From NCBI GenBank assembly GCA_036499825.1, contig DASYCZ010000035.1, forward strand, positions 62,001 through 126,000: a stretch of 64,000 bases of DNA. Direction: 5' to 3'. This document shows positions 24,985-33,388 of the stretch, piece by piece. The notes beneath the pieces were generated by a model that did no database searches, was not told where the DNA came from, and worked only from the letters and a program-made list of their open reading frames with translations. The position numbers and the translations under genes are program-made. How positions within the stretch are numbered: the stretch's first letter is position 1; each line of letters opens with the position of its first letter. This stretch comes from Paradevosia sp036499825 (GTDB lineage Bacteria > Pseudomonadota > Alphaproteobacteria > Rhizobiales > Devosiaceae).

Positions 24985-26490
24985 CTATTCCTCCACCATC
25001 TCGTCGCGGCGCTTGCGCAGCGCCGGCACGATGGTGATGATCAGCAGCACGACCGCGACCGCCAGCAGGCCGGCGCTGATCGGCCGGGTGAGGAAGATCA
25101 TCGGATCGCCATTGGAAACCAGCAGGGCGCGGCGGAAATGCTGGTCGATCAGCGGCCCCAGCACGAGGCCCAGCACCAGTGGCGCCGGCTCGCAATTGCA
25201 CTTGGAAAGCACGTAGCCGGCGAGCGCCGCGATGACGAGCGTATAGACGTCGAAGATATTGGAATCGACGGCGTAAGTGCCGACGGCGCAGAAGGCGAGC
25301 ACTGCCGGGAACAGCACCGAATAGGGGATGCGCAGCAGTTGCACCCACATGCCCACCAGCGGCAGGTTGAGCACCAGCAGCATGGCGTTGCCGATCCACA
25401 TCGAGACGATCACGGCCCAGAAGAAATCCGGATGCGCGGTGATGACGGTGGGCCCCGGCGCGAAGCCCTGCACCAGCAGCGCCCCGATGATCACCGCCAG
25501 GTTCGGCGTCGAGGGAATACCCAGCGCCAGCATGGGAATGAAGGCCGTCTGCGCCGCCGCATTGTTGGCGCTCTCCGGGCCAGCCACGCCTTCCGGCGCA
25601 CCCTTGCCGAATTCCTCGGGCCGCCGCGACACGCGCTTTTCCAGCGTATAGGCCATGAACGAGGCGATCGTCGCACCGGCTCCCGGCAGGATGCCCAGCA
25701 CGCCGCCCAGCGCCGTGCCGCGCAGCACGGCGGGCGTCGAGCGGCGCCATTCCTCGCGCGTCGGCCACAACGTGCCGATGGTGCGCGGCATGCCCACCGC
25801 ATTGCCATTGGCCATGTCTTCGAGATTGCGCAGGATTTCCGGCAGGCCGAACAGCCCGATGGCGATCGGCACGAAATTGATGCCGTCGGAAAGCTCGACG
25901 AAGCCCATCGTGAAGCGCGTTCCGCCCGTATAGATGTCGGTGCCGACAAGGCCGAGCAGCAGGCCGACCATGATCATGCCGAGCGCCTTGACCACCGAGC
26001 CATGCGCGAGCGCCACCGACCCCACCAGCCCCAGCAGCATCAGCGAGAAATAATCGGCCGAATTGAATTTGAGCGCCACGGCGCCGAGCGGAATGGCGAA
26101 CAGCGCGATGGCCAGCGTGCACACCGTGCCGGCAAAGAACGAGCCCAGCGCCGCAATCGCCAGGGCCGCCCCGGCGCGGCCCTGCAGCGCCATCTGGTAG
26201 CCATCCATTGCGGTGACCGCATTGGAGCTTTCGCCCGGAACGTTGAGCAGGATCGCCGTGGTCGAGCCGCCATATTGCGAGCCGTAATAGATGCCGGCCA
26301 GCATGATCACCGCGGTCGTCGGCGACATGGCGAAGGTGATGGGGATCAGCATGGCGATGGTGGCCGTCGGCCCGACGCCCGGCAGCACGCCGATCAGTGT
26401 GCCCAGGAACACCCCGACGAAGCAGAACATGAGGTTGTTCGGCTGGCCGACGATGGAAAGCCCGAAGGCCAGATTGTGGAGCAGATCCAT
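24985..26490 (-). CDS. tctA: Tripartite tricarboxylate transporter large membrane subunit
   Basis: A 501-residue protein with about 12 membrane segments and the family hallmarks FLGTLIGVLPGVGPTATIAML (residues 28-48), YYGSQYGGSTTAILLNVPGE and the repeat-related ILPGAGATIASFMAYTLEK in the second half. It forms the transport pathway, driven by an ion gradient. It begins 10 bases after tctB ends on the minus strand. The ending EMVEE is short and charged. Confidence 0.93.
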   Translation of the reverse strand: MDLLHNLAFGLSIVGQPNNLMFCFVGVFLGTLIGVLPGVGPTATIAMLIPITFAMSPTTAVIMLAGIYYGSQYGGSTTAILLNVPGESSNAVTAMDGYQMALQGRAGAALAIAALGSFFAGTVCTLAIALFAIPLGAVALKFNSADYFSLMLLGLVGSVALAHGSVVKALGMIMVGLLLGLVGTDIYTGGTRFTMGFVELSDGINFVPIAIGLFGLPEILRNLEDMANGNAVGMPRTIGTLWPTREEWRRSTPAVLRGTALGGVLGILPGAGATIASFMAYTLEKRVSRRPEEFGKGAPEGVAGPESANNAAAQTAFIPMLALGIPSTPNLAVIIGALLVQGFAPGPTVITAHPDFFWAVIVSMWIGNAMLLVLNLPLVGMWVQLLRIPYSVLFPAVLAFCAVGTYAVDSNIFDVYTLVIAALAGYVLSKCNCEPAPLVLGLVLGPLIDQHFRRALLVSNGDPMIFLTRPISAGLLAVAVVLLIITIVPALRKRRDEMVEE

Positions 26491-26500
26491 CCCGTCCCTC

Positions 26501-26971
26501 CTAGTTGAGGTTCCAGCCCTGCACCAGCGGGAACGGCAGGCGCAGGCCATAGTGGAAGACGAGGACGCAGAGCACCGTAATGGCGAGGATCACCACGGCG
26601 CGCCGCACGATCGGCGTCGCGGTATCGGCGAGGCTGGCGCAGGCAAGGCTGAGGATCAGCGCCGGAATGAAGCCGAGCGGGCGGACCGCGAACCCGAAGA
26701 CTATGGGCGAAATCAGGATGACGGCGAGCTTTGGCCAGGCCAGGAGCTGGAAACCTTCGCCCCCGGTTCTGATGCTGCGGATCAACAGGATCAGCCCGAT
26801 GCCCAAAAGTACGATCGAGATCAGGGTGGGAAAAGTCGCCGAACCGGCGCCATTGTCCCCCTCGAAGCCGATGAAGAACACCGCATTGATAAGAAAGAAG
26901 GCCCCGGTCGCGAGGAAGAACAGCGCCGGCACCAGTTCCTTGGGACTGACCTCAAAGCGCCGGCTGGTCAT
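26501..26971 (-). CDS. tctB: Tripartite tricarboxylate transporter small membrane subunit
   Basis: A 156-residue protein with four hydrophobic segments (about residues 15-30, 45-60, 80-105 and 120-140), the TctB layout. A family-like segment is GSATFPTLISIVLLGIGLIL. Its start directly abuts the stop of the aminotransferase gene (26971/26972), so they are co-translated. It supports TctA in the membrane. Confidence 0.88.
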   Translation of the reverse strand: MTSRRFEVSPKELVPALFFLATGAFFLINAVFFIGFEGDNGAGSATFPTLISIVLLGIGLILLIRSIRTGGEGFQLLAWPKLAVILISPIVFGFAVRPLGFIPALILSLACASLADTATPIVRRAVVILAITVLCVLVFHYGLRLPFPLVQGWNLN

Positions 26972-28162
26972 TCAATTCTCCTCGGCCAGGACGGCCATCG
27001 CGGCCTCGACGCCGCTGGCGCCGGGAGCCACACCATAGCTGGCGAGCCCCATCTGTACCCCGCCCAGCGTCGCGATCAGCATCAGATCGTTGAAATCGCC
27101 GAGATGCCCGATGCGGAACACCCGGTCCTTCAGCTTGGAGAGCCCGTTGCCGAGCGGCATGTTGAACCGTTTGACCATATGGGCGCGGAACCCGTCGGCG
27201 CTGACGCCCTCCGGCATCATCACCGCCGTCAGGACGTTGGACTGGTGTTCGGGCTCGACGCACAGGACCTCGAGGCCCCAGGCCGCAACCGCCGCGCGGG
27301 TGGCGCGGGCATGCCGCCGGTGCCTGGAGAACACCGTCTCCATGCCTTCCTCGGCCAGAAGGTCGAGTGCGGCGCGCAGGCCGAACAGCAGATTGGTCGC
27401 CGGCGTATAGGGGAACTGCCCGGTCAGCGGGGCATCGGCCATCGCCGCCCAGTCGAAATAGGAGCGCGTCATGGTGGCGGTTGCGGAGGCCGCCTTGGCC
27501 TTGGGGCTGTAGGCGTTGAAACCCAGGCCCGGCGGCAGCATGAGGCCCTTTTGCGAGCCCGCAATGGTGACGTCGACGCCCCAGGCGTCCTGCTCATAGG
27601 CGACCGAGCCGAGCGAGCTGATGGTATCCACCATCAGCAGCGCCGGATGGCCGGCCTTGTCGATCGCCCGCCGCACCGCCGCGATGTCGCTTGTGGCGCC
27701 GGTCGAGGTCTCGTTGTGCACCACGCATACGGCCTTGATCACATGGTTCTTGTCTTCGGCGAGCCGCCTGCCGATGGCTTCGGCATCGGCGGCGCGCCGC
27801 CAGTCGCCCGGCAGCAGCTCTGCCTTGAGACCGAGTTGCCTGGCGAGCTTGAACCAGAGCGTGGCGAAATGCCCCGTCTCCGCCATCAACACCGTATCGC
27901 CGGGCGAGGCCACATTGACCAGCGCCGCTTCCCAGGCGCCGGTGCCCGAGGAGGGGAAGATCACCACGTCATGGCGCGTGCCGAACAGGGGTTTCAGATC
28001 CCGCAGCAGATCCTTGGCGAAGCGGGCGAAAGCCTCGCCGCGATGATCGATGGTGGGATGGGCGATGGCCTGGAGGACGCGCGCCGGCACGTTCGATGGC
28101 CCGGGAATTTGCAGCAGCTGCCAACCCGGATAATAGGATTCGGCGTTCGCTATTGCATTCAA
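26972..28162 (-). CDS. Class-V PLP-dependent aminotransferase (serine/alanine-glyoxylate type)
   Basis: A 396-residue enzyme with family motifs IPGPSNVPARVLQAIAHPTIDHR, SSGTGAWEAALVN (PLP phosphate site), D179 in MVDTISSLG, and the PLP lysine K205 in GSQKGLMLPPGL. The closest known roles are serine-glyoxylate, alanine-glyoxylate or ureidoglycine-glyoxylate aminotransferases. The start is TTG at 28162, with GGGAGG seven bases upstream; no in-frame ATG fits. It is the first gene of the tct operon, so the imported compound may be an amino- or oxo-acid it converts. Confidence 0.85.
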   Translation of the reverse strand: MNAIANAESYYPGWQLLQIPGPSNVPARVLQAIAHPTIDHRGEAFARFAKDLLRDLKPLFGTRHDVVIFPSSGTGAWEAALVNVASPGDTVLMAETGHFATLWFKLARQLGLKAELLPGDWRRAADAEAIGRRLAEDKNHVIKAVCVVHNETSTGATSDIAAVRRAIDKAGHPALLMVDTISSLGSVAYEQDAWGVDVTIAGSQKGLMLPPGLGFNAYSPKAKAASATATMTRSYFDWAAMADAPLTGQFPYTPATNLLFGLRAALDLLAEEGMETVFSRHRRHARATRAAVAAWGLEVLCVEPEHQSNVLTAVMMPEGVSADGFRAHMVKRFNMPLGNGLSKLKDRVFRIGHLGDFNDLMLIATLGGVQMGLASYGVAPGASGVEAAMAVLAEEN

Positions 28163-28239
28163 CTGGCAGCCTCCCTGTGGGCTTGGCGCCATGGCCTGCC
28201 CGTCTCGTCGCTTGTTGCCGTCGTTATCATCCTGTAATC

Positions 28240-28270
28240 TTGACGTGTCAATGTATTTTGAATGCAAAAT
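28240..28270. promoter_or_regulatory. Twin palindromes in the tct/GntR divergent region
   Basis: TTGAC-GT-GTCAA (28240-28251) and ATTTTG-AATG-CAAAAT (28255-28270) are perfect inverted repeats in the 189-base space between the aminotransferase and GntR starts. FCD-type GntR regulators usually bind such short palindromes next to their own gene. No convincing -10 element was placed with certainty. Confidence 0.5.
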
Positions 28271-28351
28271 GAACAAATGCATCGATATGGACAAAGCGCC
28301 CCCGCTTGCGCTACCCAAGGCTATGAGACGAAAGGACTATCTGCTCATCGT

Positions 28352-29044
28352 ATGCTGAACGCCGACACCGACGCTTCCTCAACCCCGGCAGCCACACCGC
28401 GCATCGCGCGGCAGAACCTGCATGCCGAAGTCCTGTCGCTGCTGCGTCAGGCGGTGATGGAAGGACGCCTGAAGCCCGGCGAACGGCTCAATGAGCGGCT
28501 GCTATGCGAGCAATACGGCATCTCCCGCACGCCGCTGCGCGAGGCCTTCAAGGTTTTGGCCGCCGAAGGCATTTTGACGCTGCTGCCCAATCGGGGCGCC
28601 GTCGTCACCGCGCTGTCGCTCAAGGATTTCGATGCCATGCTGGATGTCATGGCGCATCTGGAAACCATGATCGGCGAACAGGCCGCCACCCATATCGACG
28701 ATGACGGCATCGTCCTCATCCGCGCCTGGCACCACCAGATGTTCGCGCATTTCCTGCGCCAGGAAATGGCGCCCTATTTCCAGCTCAACCAGCAGATCCA
28801 CCTGGAGCTGGCCGCCCGCACCGGCAATGCGGTCCTATTGGGTCTTTACGCCGGCCTCAACGCCAAGCTGCTGCGCTACCGCTATCAGGCCAACATGCAG
28901 CCCGAGCGCTGGCAGGCCGCCATCGAGGAACACGAGCATATCCTGTCGGCCCTCATCATGCGTGACGGCAAGCGCCTGGGCGCCCTGCTGCACCAGCACC
29001 TCTTGAACAAGGGTGCCGCGATCCGCGTCAACCTCAAGGGCTGA
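28352..29044 (+). CDS. GntR-family regulator, FCD type
   Basis: A 230-residue regulator with an N-terminal GntR winged helix (LHAEVLSLLRQAVMEGRLKPGERLNE, then QYGISRTPLREAFKVL as recognition helix) and an all-helical C-terminal FCD domain with metal-ligand-like histidines (HHQMFAHFLR, EEHEHILSAL). These regulators respond to carboxylic acids. ATG 28352 is preferred because the alternative ATG at 28262 lies within the operator palindrome. It is divergent from the tct operon, which it most likely represses. Confidence 0.85.
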   Translation: MLNADTDASSTPAATPRIARQNLHAEVLSLLRQAVMEGRLKPGERLNERLLCEQYGISRTPLREAFKVLAAEGILTLLPNRGAVVTALSLKDFDAMLDVMAHLETMIGEQAATHIDDDGIVLIRAWHHQMFAHFLRQEMAPYFQLNQQIHLELAARTGNAVLLGLYAGLNAKLLRYRYQANMQPERWQAAIEEHEHILSALIMRDGKRLGALLHQHLLNKGAAIRVNLKG

Positions 29045-29092
29045 CGCCGTCGGCGCCCCTCATGGACGGGGAACCCGATCCGCGGCGCCCTC

Positions 29093-30010
29093 TCAGGGCT
29101 TCATGTTGGGCGGCACGGGCGGCGCATCGTAGAGCACGGTGATCTCGACGCGCTCATTGGCCGCCAGATACGGATCGTTGGGGAAGAACGGCTCCATCAC
29201 CGAGCGGCCGGCGACCGAATTCACATGGTCGCTGGAGAGCCCGAATTCCCCGAGAATCTCCCGCACCACATTGGCGCGATCGCTCGACAGCTCCCAGGAG
29301 CCATAATGCGGATCGTTATAGATGCCGCCCGCGGCGGTGTGCCCGGAAATGCGCACCTGGTTGGGCAGCTTCTGCAGGATCGGCGCCACCACCGCGATGG
29401 CCTTGCGCGTCAGCTCGTAAGGGTATTTCGACCCTTCCGGGAACATGCGCCGGCCTTCCTGGTCGATGAGCTGGATATCGAGCCCATCCTTGGTTTCCTG
29501 CACGATGAGGTTGTCGGCGATCTTGGTGATGTCGGGCATTGCCTGCCAGGCCTGGCGGATGCTGGCGGCGGCGGCATGGAAGTTCTGGTCGAAGTGCGAT
29601 TGCAACTCGGCCTGCGCCGCGCCCACATTGGCATTTTGATTGCCCGCCTGGGTGCCGACGCCGCCGCTCAGCATGGCCTGCGCGCCCTCATTGGTGGTTC
29701 CTGGCGGCGCCGGCACGTCCTGTTTGATGAGGGGCGTGGCGCCCGCCATCTTGACGTTATCGGTATCGAGCGCGGTACCGCCCAGCACGCCGCCTGAACC
29801 GCTGGTGCTCTGGCTGATATTGGGCGGCGCGAAATAATCGGCGATGCCCTTCTTCTGCTCCGGCGTCGTCATGCTGATCAGCCAGAGCAGCATGAAGAAC
29901 GCCATCATGGCGGTCACGAAGTCCGCATAGGCGATCTTCCAGGCACCGCCATGATGGCCGTGCCCATGCTTCTTGACCTTCTTGATGATGATCGGTTGAT
30001 CGTAGGCCAT
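29093..30010 (-). CDS. motB: Flagellar motor stator protein MotB
   Basis: A 305-residue protein with a short basic N-terminus (KKVKKHGHGHHGG), one membrane helix carrying the conserved Asp30 (AYADFVTAMMAFFMLLWLIS) that conducts the ion, a linker, and a C-terminal OmpA-like peptidoglycan-binding domain (ISGHTAAGG, SSDRANVVREIL). It anchors the stator to the cell wall. It follows motA by 27 bases on the minus strand; no other flagellar gene is visible nearby. Confidence 0.93.
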   Translation of the reverse strand: MAYDQPIIIKKVKKHGHGHHGGAWKIAYADFVTAMMAFFMLLWLISMTTPEQKKGIADYFAPPNISQSTSGSGGVLGGTALDTDNVKMAGATPLIKQDVPAPPGTTNEGAQAMLSGGVGTQAGNQNANVGAAQAELQSHFDQNFHAAAASIRQAWQAMPDITKIADNLIVQETKDGLDIQLIDQEGRRMFPEGSKYPYELTRKAIAVVAPILQKLPNQVRISGHTAAGGIYNDPHYGSWELSSDRANVVREILGEFGLSSDHVNSVAGRSVMEPFFPNDPYLAANERVEITVLYDAPPVPPNMKP

Positions 30011-30037
30011 GAGATCGCGCCCCCCGGCGAGGTGGTG

Positions 30038-30901
30038 TTAAGCGGCAGCCGGCAGGTCGGCGGTAGCGGCATCGACTTCAAGGAAGGTCGGACGGTCTTC
30101 CGACATCAGCGCCTTGCGGGCGAACTCGATGGCCATCACCGGCGAATGTCCCGAGATATGGGCCAGCAGCCCAACCTTCAGCGACAGGAAATATTTGTCT
30201 TCGGCTTCGTTGATGTTGCGCAGCGCCTGCGCCATCGGGGCGAAGAACCCATAGGCGCAGAAGACGCCGAGGAAGGTACCCACCAGCGCGCCGCCGATCA
30301 TTTCACCGAGCACGGCCGGCGGCTCGGTGATGGCGCCCATGGTGTGGATCACGCCCAGCACGGCGGCCACGATGCCGAGTGCCGGCGTGCCGTCGGCAAG
30401 CGCCTGGAAAGCGCCGATCAGGCGCTGGTTTTCCTGGTGATGGGTTTCGAGTTCCTCATCCATCAGCGCTTCCATCTCATGGACGTTGTTGGTGCCCAGC
30501 GTCACCATGCGCATGTAGTCGCACACGAACTCGACGGCGTGGTGATTGGCGGCGAACTTGGGGAAGCGCGAGAACAGCGCCGATTCCTTGGGGTTTTCGA
30601 TATGCTGCTCGATCGCCAGGATGCCCTTGGACTGCACCAGCTTATAGAGGCTGAACTGCATGCCCAGCAGTTCGATATAGGCTGCCTTGTTGTAGCGCGG
30701 GCCGCGGAACAGCGAGCCGAAGACGCCGAGCGTCTGCTTCAGCACCGCCCCCGTATTGCCGATCACGAACGCCCCTCCGGCGGCACCCAGAATGATCAGG
30801 CCCTCGAAAGGCTGGAACAATACCTGCAGGTGCCCGCCCTGCGCGACGTAACCGCCGATGACGCTGGCGAAGATCACAATGGTGCCGATGAGAAGGCGCA
30901 T
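30038..30901 (-). CDS. motA: Flagellar motor stator protein MotA
   Basis: A 287-residue protein with four membrane helices, two at the N-terminus (GTIVIFASVIGGYVAQG, FEGLIILGAAGGAFVIG) and two in the second half. The third helix carries the family proline in GTPALGIVAAVLGVIHTMG. The cytoplasmic loop between helices 2 and 3 holds charged residues that contact the rotor. It forms the ion channel with MotB. The start ATG 30901 matches the family N-terminus, but no strong ribosome site is seen. Confidence 0.93.
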   Translation of the reverse strand: MRLLIGTIVIFASVIGGYVAQGGHLQVLFQPFEGLIILGAAGGAFVIGNTGAVLKQTLGVFGSLFRGPRYNKAAYIELLGMQFSLYKLVQSKGILAIEQHIENPKESALFSRFPKFAANHHAVEFVCDYMRMVTLGTNNVHEMEALMDEELETHHQENQRLIGAFQALADGTPALGIVAAVLGVIHTMGAITEPPAVLGEMIGGALVGTFLGVFCAYGFFAPMAQALRNINEAEDKYFLSLKVGLLAHISGHSPVMAIEFARKALMSEDRPTFLEVDAATADLPAAA

Positions 30902-31327
30902 TTGGACTTTTACTCACTATTCGAAGTCGTCAGAGGACACGACAAATACTAATACTCTTACAACGAAAACCCATGCCCTCCACGTCATGGATATACTGGT
31001 TCTATCAATGAATTTTATGTGACAGTAAATTGCCGAAAACTGACCGCAACCCGATCAGACGCAACAACTGCAATTATTGATAAATCCTTTACCGATACAG
31101 TCTGTCATTAGTCCTCTGATTATCGGCGGATTTACCTTAACAGCCGGTGTATCCGGGCAAAATTTCCCACCCACCCGACGACCGCTCCGTGGACCGCTTT
31201 CCGGGCCATGCGATCACGCCACGGCCGACCTTCGCCAGGCCCGGCGATGATTGGCAGGCGCACCGCACGCCAGCCGCTCCACGAACGACAACCAGCGAGC
31301 CCGCCCCGCCCCCCCCAGGATGGTGTG
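30902..31327. other. Long intergenic region upstream of motA and the region-6 operon
   Basis: The half nearest motA (about 30910-31140) is clearly more AT-rich than its surroundings and probably holds the motA promoter, but I could not place a definite -35/-10 pair on the minus strand. The remainder is GC-rich with runs of C. No open frame here resembles a protein, and no RNA gene was recognised. Confidence 0.4.
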
Positions 31328-31355
31328 TTGACAACTGGTGCGCACTTACTAAAAT
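31328..31355 (+). promoter_or_regulatory. Sigma-70-type promoter
   Basis: TTGACA (31328-31333) and TAAAAT (31350-31355) are separated by 16 bases, a near-consensus housekeeping promoter. It lies 45 bases upstream of the first gene of the operon at 31400. The palindrome at 31364-31380 covers the expected transcription start, so a protein bound there would repress it. Confidence 0.7.
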
Positions 31356-31363
31356 AGTATGAC

Positions 31364-31380
31364 GTTCTGTCTAATAGAAC
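31364..31380. promoter_or_regulatory. Palindromic operator of 5-7-5 form
   Basis: GTTCT-GTCTAAT-AGAAC is a perfect inverted repeat with the same arm length and spacing as GTTCC-ACAATAT-GGAAC at 590-606. It sits right after the -10 element. The operon contains no regulator gene of its own, so an IclR-type protein made elsewhere, perhaps that at 9071, may control it. Confidence 0.5.
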
Positions 31381-31399
31381 TATGCCGGGAGGGGATGGC

Positions 31400-32332
31400 A
31401 TGACTTTGGACCTGGTTGCCCGCGCCGCGACCACCTTCAACGCCGCCGGGGCAGTGGATGAGGGTTTGCAGCGGCAGTTCCTGCAGCGCTTCATCGATGC
31501 CCGGCTCGGCGTCTTCATGGGCAGCGGCGGCTCCGGCGAGGGCCACGCCCTCGATCGCGACGAGCTGCGCCGCGTCTATCTGGCGGGGGTCGCCGCCTGC
31601 AAGGGCAAGGTCCGCGTCTGGGCCAACCCGCCCGAACAGTATTCGGCCAAGCTCACCATCGAGCACTCCCTGCTCGCCGCCGAATGCGGCGTCGAGGTCG
31701 TCAATATCTACGCCCTGGCGGGCCTCCATTCGATGCGGCCCCTGCCCTATGAGCTCAAGGCCTATTACGAGGAAGTGCTGTCGGCGGTGAATTTTCCGGT
31801 GGCGCTCGCCGCCCAGCCGCTTGTCGGCTACAGCGTGCCGCCCGAGCTTATCGCCGATCTCTGCCGCCGCTTCCCGCAGATCGTGGCCCTCAACCTCACC
31901 GGCGTCCCGGATGGCTATTTCTTCAAGCTCAGGGAGCTGATGACCACCGACGTCGAATACTTCGTGCCCATCGCGTGGGCCCCGCATGCACTGCATCACG
32001 GCGCCACGGGCCTGTTGGGCACCGAGTCCAACATCATTCCCCAGACCTACCGGCACTATCTCGATGCGCTGGAGCGCAACGATCTCGACGAGGCGGCCCG
32101 CACCTACGGCCTCATCCGGCGCTTCCTCGATTATGTGGCGCCGTGGAATTCCGGCCCCACCCGCTGGATCAAGATGTGCATGCGCGTCCTCAAGCTTCCC
32201 GGCGGCGAAGGCGGCGTGCGCGAGCCCTACCGCCTGCCGCCCGACGACCAGTTGCACAGCTTCGCCACGGGCCTTACCCGCCTGGGCGTTCCTGAAATCG
32301 ACGCCATGGCAAAAGCCGCGGGGCTCATGTGA
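31400..32332 (+). CDS. DapA-superfamily protein lacking catalytic Tyr and Lys
   Basis: A 310-residue TIM-barrel protein of the dihydrodipicolinate synthase superfamily; the GSGGSGEG segment (residues 41-48) matches the family GTTGE loop. The position of the Schiff-base lysine reads IVALNLTG, with Asn165 in place of Lys, and that of the catalytic tyrosine reads VALAAQP, with Ala137 in place of Tyr. It therefore cannot use the normal mechanism and may be a binding protein or an enzyme with a new mechanism. GGGAGGGG precedes ATG 31400, favoured over ATG 31382. It leads an ABC importer operon. Confidence 0.8.
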   Translation: MTLDLVARAATTFNAAGAVDEGLQRQFLQRFIDARLGVFMGSGGSGEGHALDRDELRRVYLAGVAACKGKVRVWANPPEQYSAKLTIEHSLLAAECGVEVVNIYALAGLHSMRPLPYELKAYYEEVLSAVNFPVALAAQPLVGYSVPPELIADLCRRFPQIVALNLTGVPDGYFFKLRELMTTDVEYFVPIAWAPHALHHGATGLLGTESNIIPQTYRHYLDALERNDLDEAARTYGLIRRFLDYVAPWNSGPTRWIKMCMRVLKLPGGEGGVREPYRLPPDDQLHSFATGLTRLGVPEIDAMAKAAGLM

Positions 32333-32407
32333 CGGGCGCCCTCGGCGACACCATCGCCGGTTTCACCCCACCCCAAAGGCTCGAAGCGGCAAACCGAAAG
32401 TGATTTC

Positions 32408-33388
32408 ATGAGTCGTTTCGTCCTCTCGCGGCTGGCCTGGGCGATACCCACGATCCTCGTCATCGTGGTACTGAGCTTTCTGGTCGTCCACATCGTGCCG
32501 GGCGATCCCATCCAGGCCCTGATCGGAGACTATCCGGCGCCGCCCGAATATGCCGCCCAGATCCGCGCCACCTTCGGGCTCGATCAGCCGCTGCCGACCC
32601 AGCTCTGGCTCTATTTCGTCAATCTCGCCCATGGCAATCTGGGCTTCTCCTTCGCCAGCCGCGAAGACGTGCTGCATCTGGTATTGTCGCGCGCGCCGCT
32701 GACCCTGCTGCTCACACTGCCGGCCCTGACCCTGTCGGCGATCTTCGGGGTGACGCTGGCCCTCATCGCCGCGCCGCGCGTCGGCAGCGCCGTCGACAAC
32801 GGCATCACCACCCTCACCCTCATCGGCGCCTCCGTCCCGGTGTTCTGGCTTGGCCAGATGCTGGTCGTAATCTTTGCCATCCGGCTGGGCTGGCTGCCGG
32901 CGCAAGGCATGATGTCGCTGCGCACGCCCCCATCGGGGCTGCGCGTCTTCACCGATCTTTTGGCCCACCTGGCCCTGCCGGTGACCTGCCTGACGCTGCT
33001 CTACACGACGCTGGTGGCCCGCGTGGCCCGGGCCAGCGTCCTCGACGCGCTGTCGCAGGATTTCGTGCTGACCGCCAAGGCCAAGGGCGTCACCCGGCGG
33101 GAAATCCTCTGGAAGCATGTGCTGCCCAATTCGGCGGTCCCCATCATCACCGTCATCGGCTACAATTTCGGCCATTGCCTCACAGGCGCGATCCTGGTGG
33201 AAGCGGTCTTCGCCTGGCCGGGGCTGGGCAGCGCCTTCATCGCCTCCATCCAGAACCGTGACTATTCGGTGTCGCAGGGGATCTTCCTGTTCGTGGCGCT
33301 GACCGTCGTTCTCGCCAATGTGGTGACCGACGTGCTCACGGCGCTGGTCGATCCGCGCGTGCGCAAGAGTTATGATTTCCATGGGTAG
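32408..33388 (+). CDS. ABC transporter permease, DppB type
   Basis: A 326-residue permease beginning MSRFVLSRLAWAIPTILVIV, with the segment TFGLDQPLPTQLWLYFVNL, and the EAA loop LTAKAKGVTRREILWKHVLPNS. The ending DVLTALVDPRVRKSYDF is typical. It overlaps the DppC-type gene by 17 bases. It belongs to the third family-5 importer. Confidence 0.9.
   Translation: MSRFVLSRLAWAIPTILVIVVLSFLVVHIVPGDPIQALIGDYPAPPEYAAQIRATFGLDQPLPTQLWLYFVNLAHGNLGFSFASREDVLHLVLSRAPLTLLLTLPALTLSAIFGVTLALIAAPRVGSAVDNGITTLTLIGASVPVFWLGQMLVVIFAIRLGWLPAQGMMSLRTPPSGLRVFTDLLAHLALPVTCLTLLYTTLVARVARASVLDALSQDFVLTAKAKGVTRREILWKHVLPNSAVPIITVIGYNFGHCLTGAILVEAVFAWPGLGSAFIASIQNRDYSVSQGIFLFVALTVVLANVVTDVLTALVDPRVRKSYDFHG

Noticed and set aside
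23948..26122. One long minus-strand protein spanning tctC and part of tctA
   Set aside because: The upstream part is tctA read in a wrong frame; TctC begins at 24937 with its own ribosome site and signal peptide.
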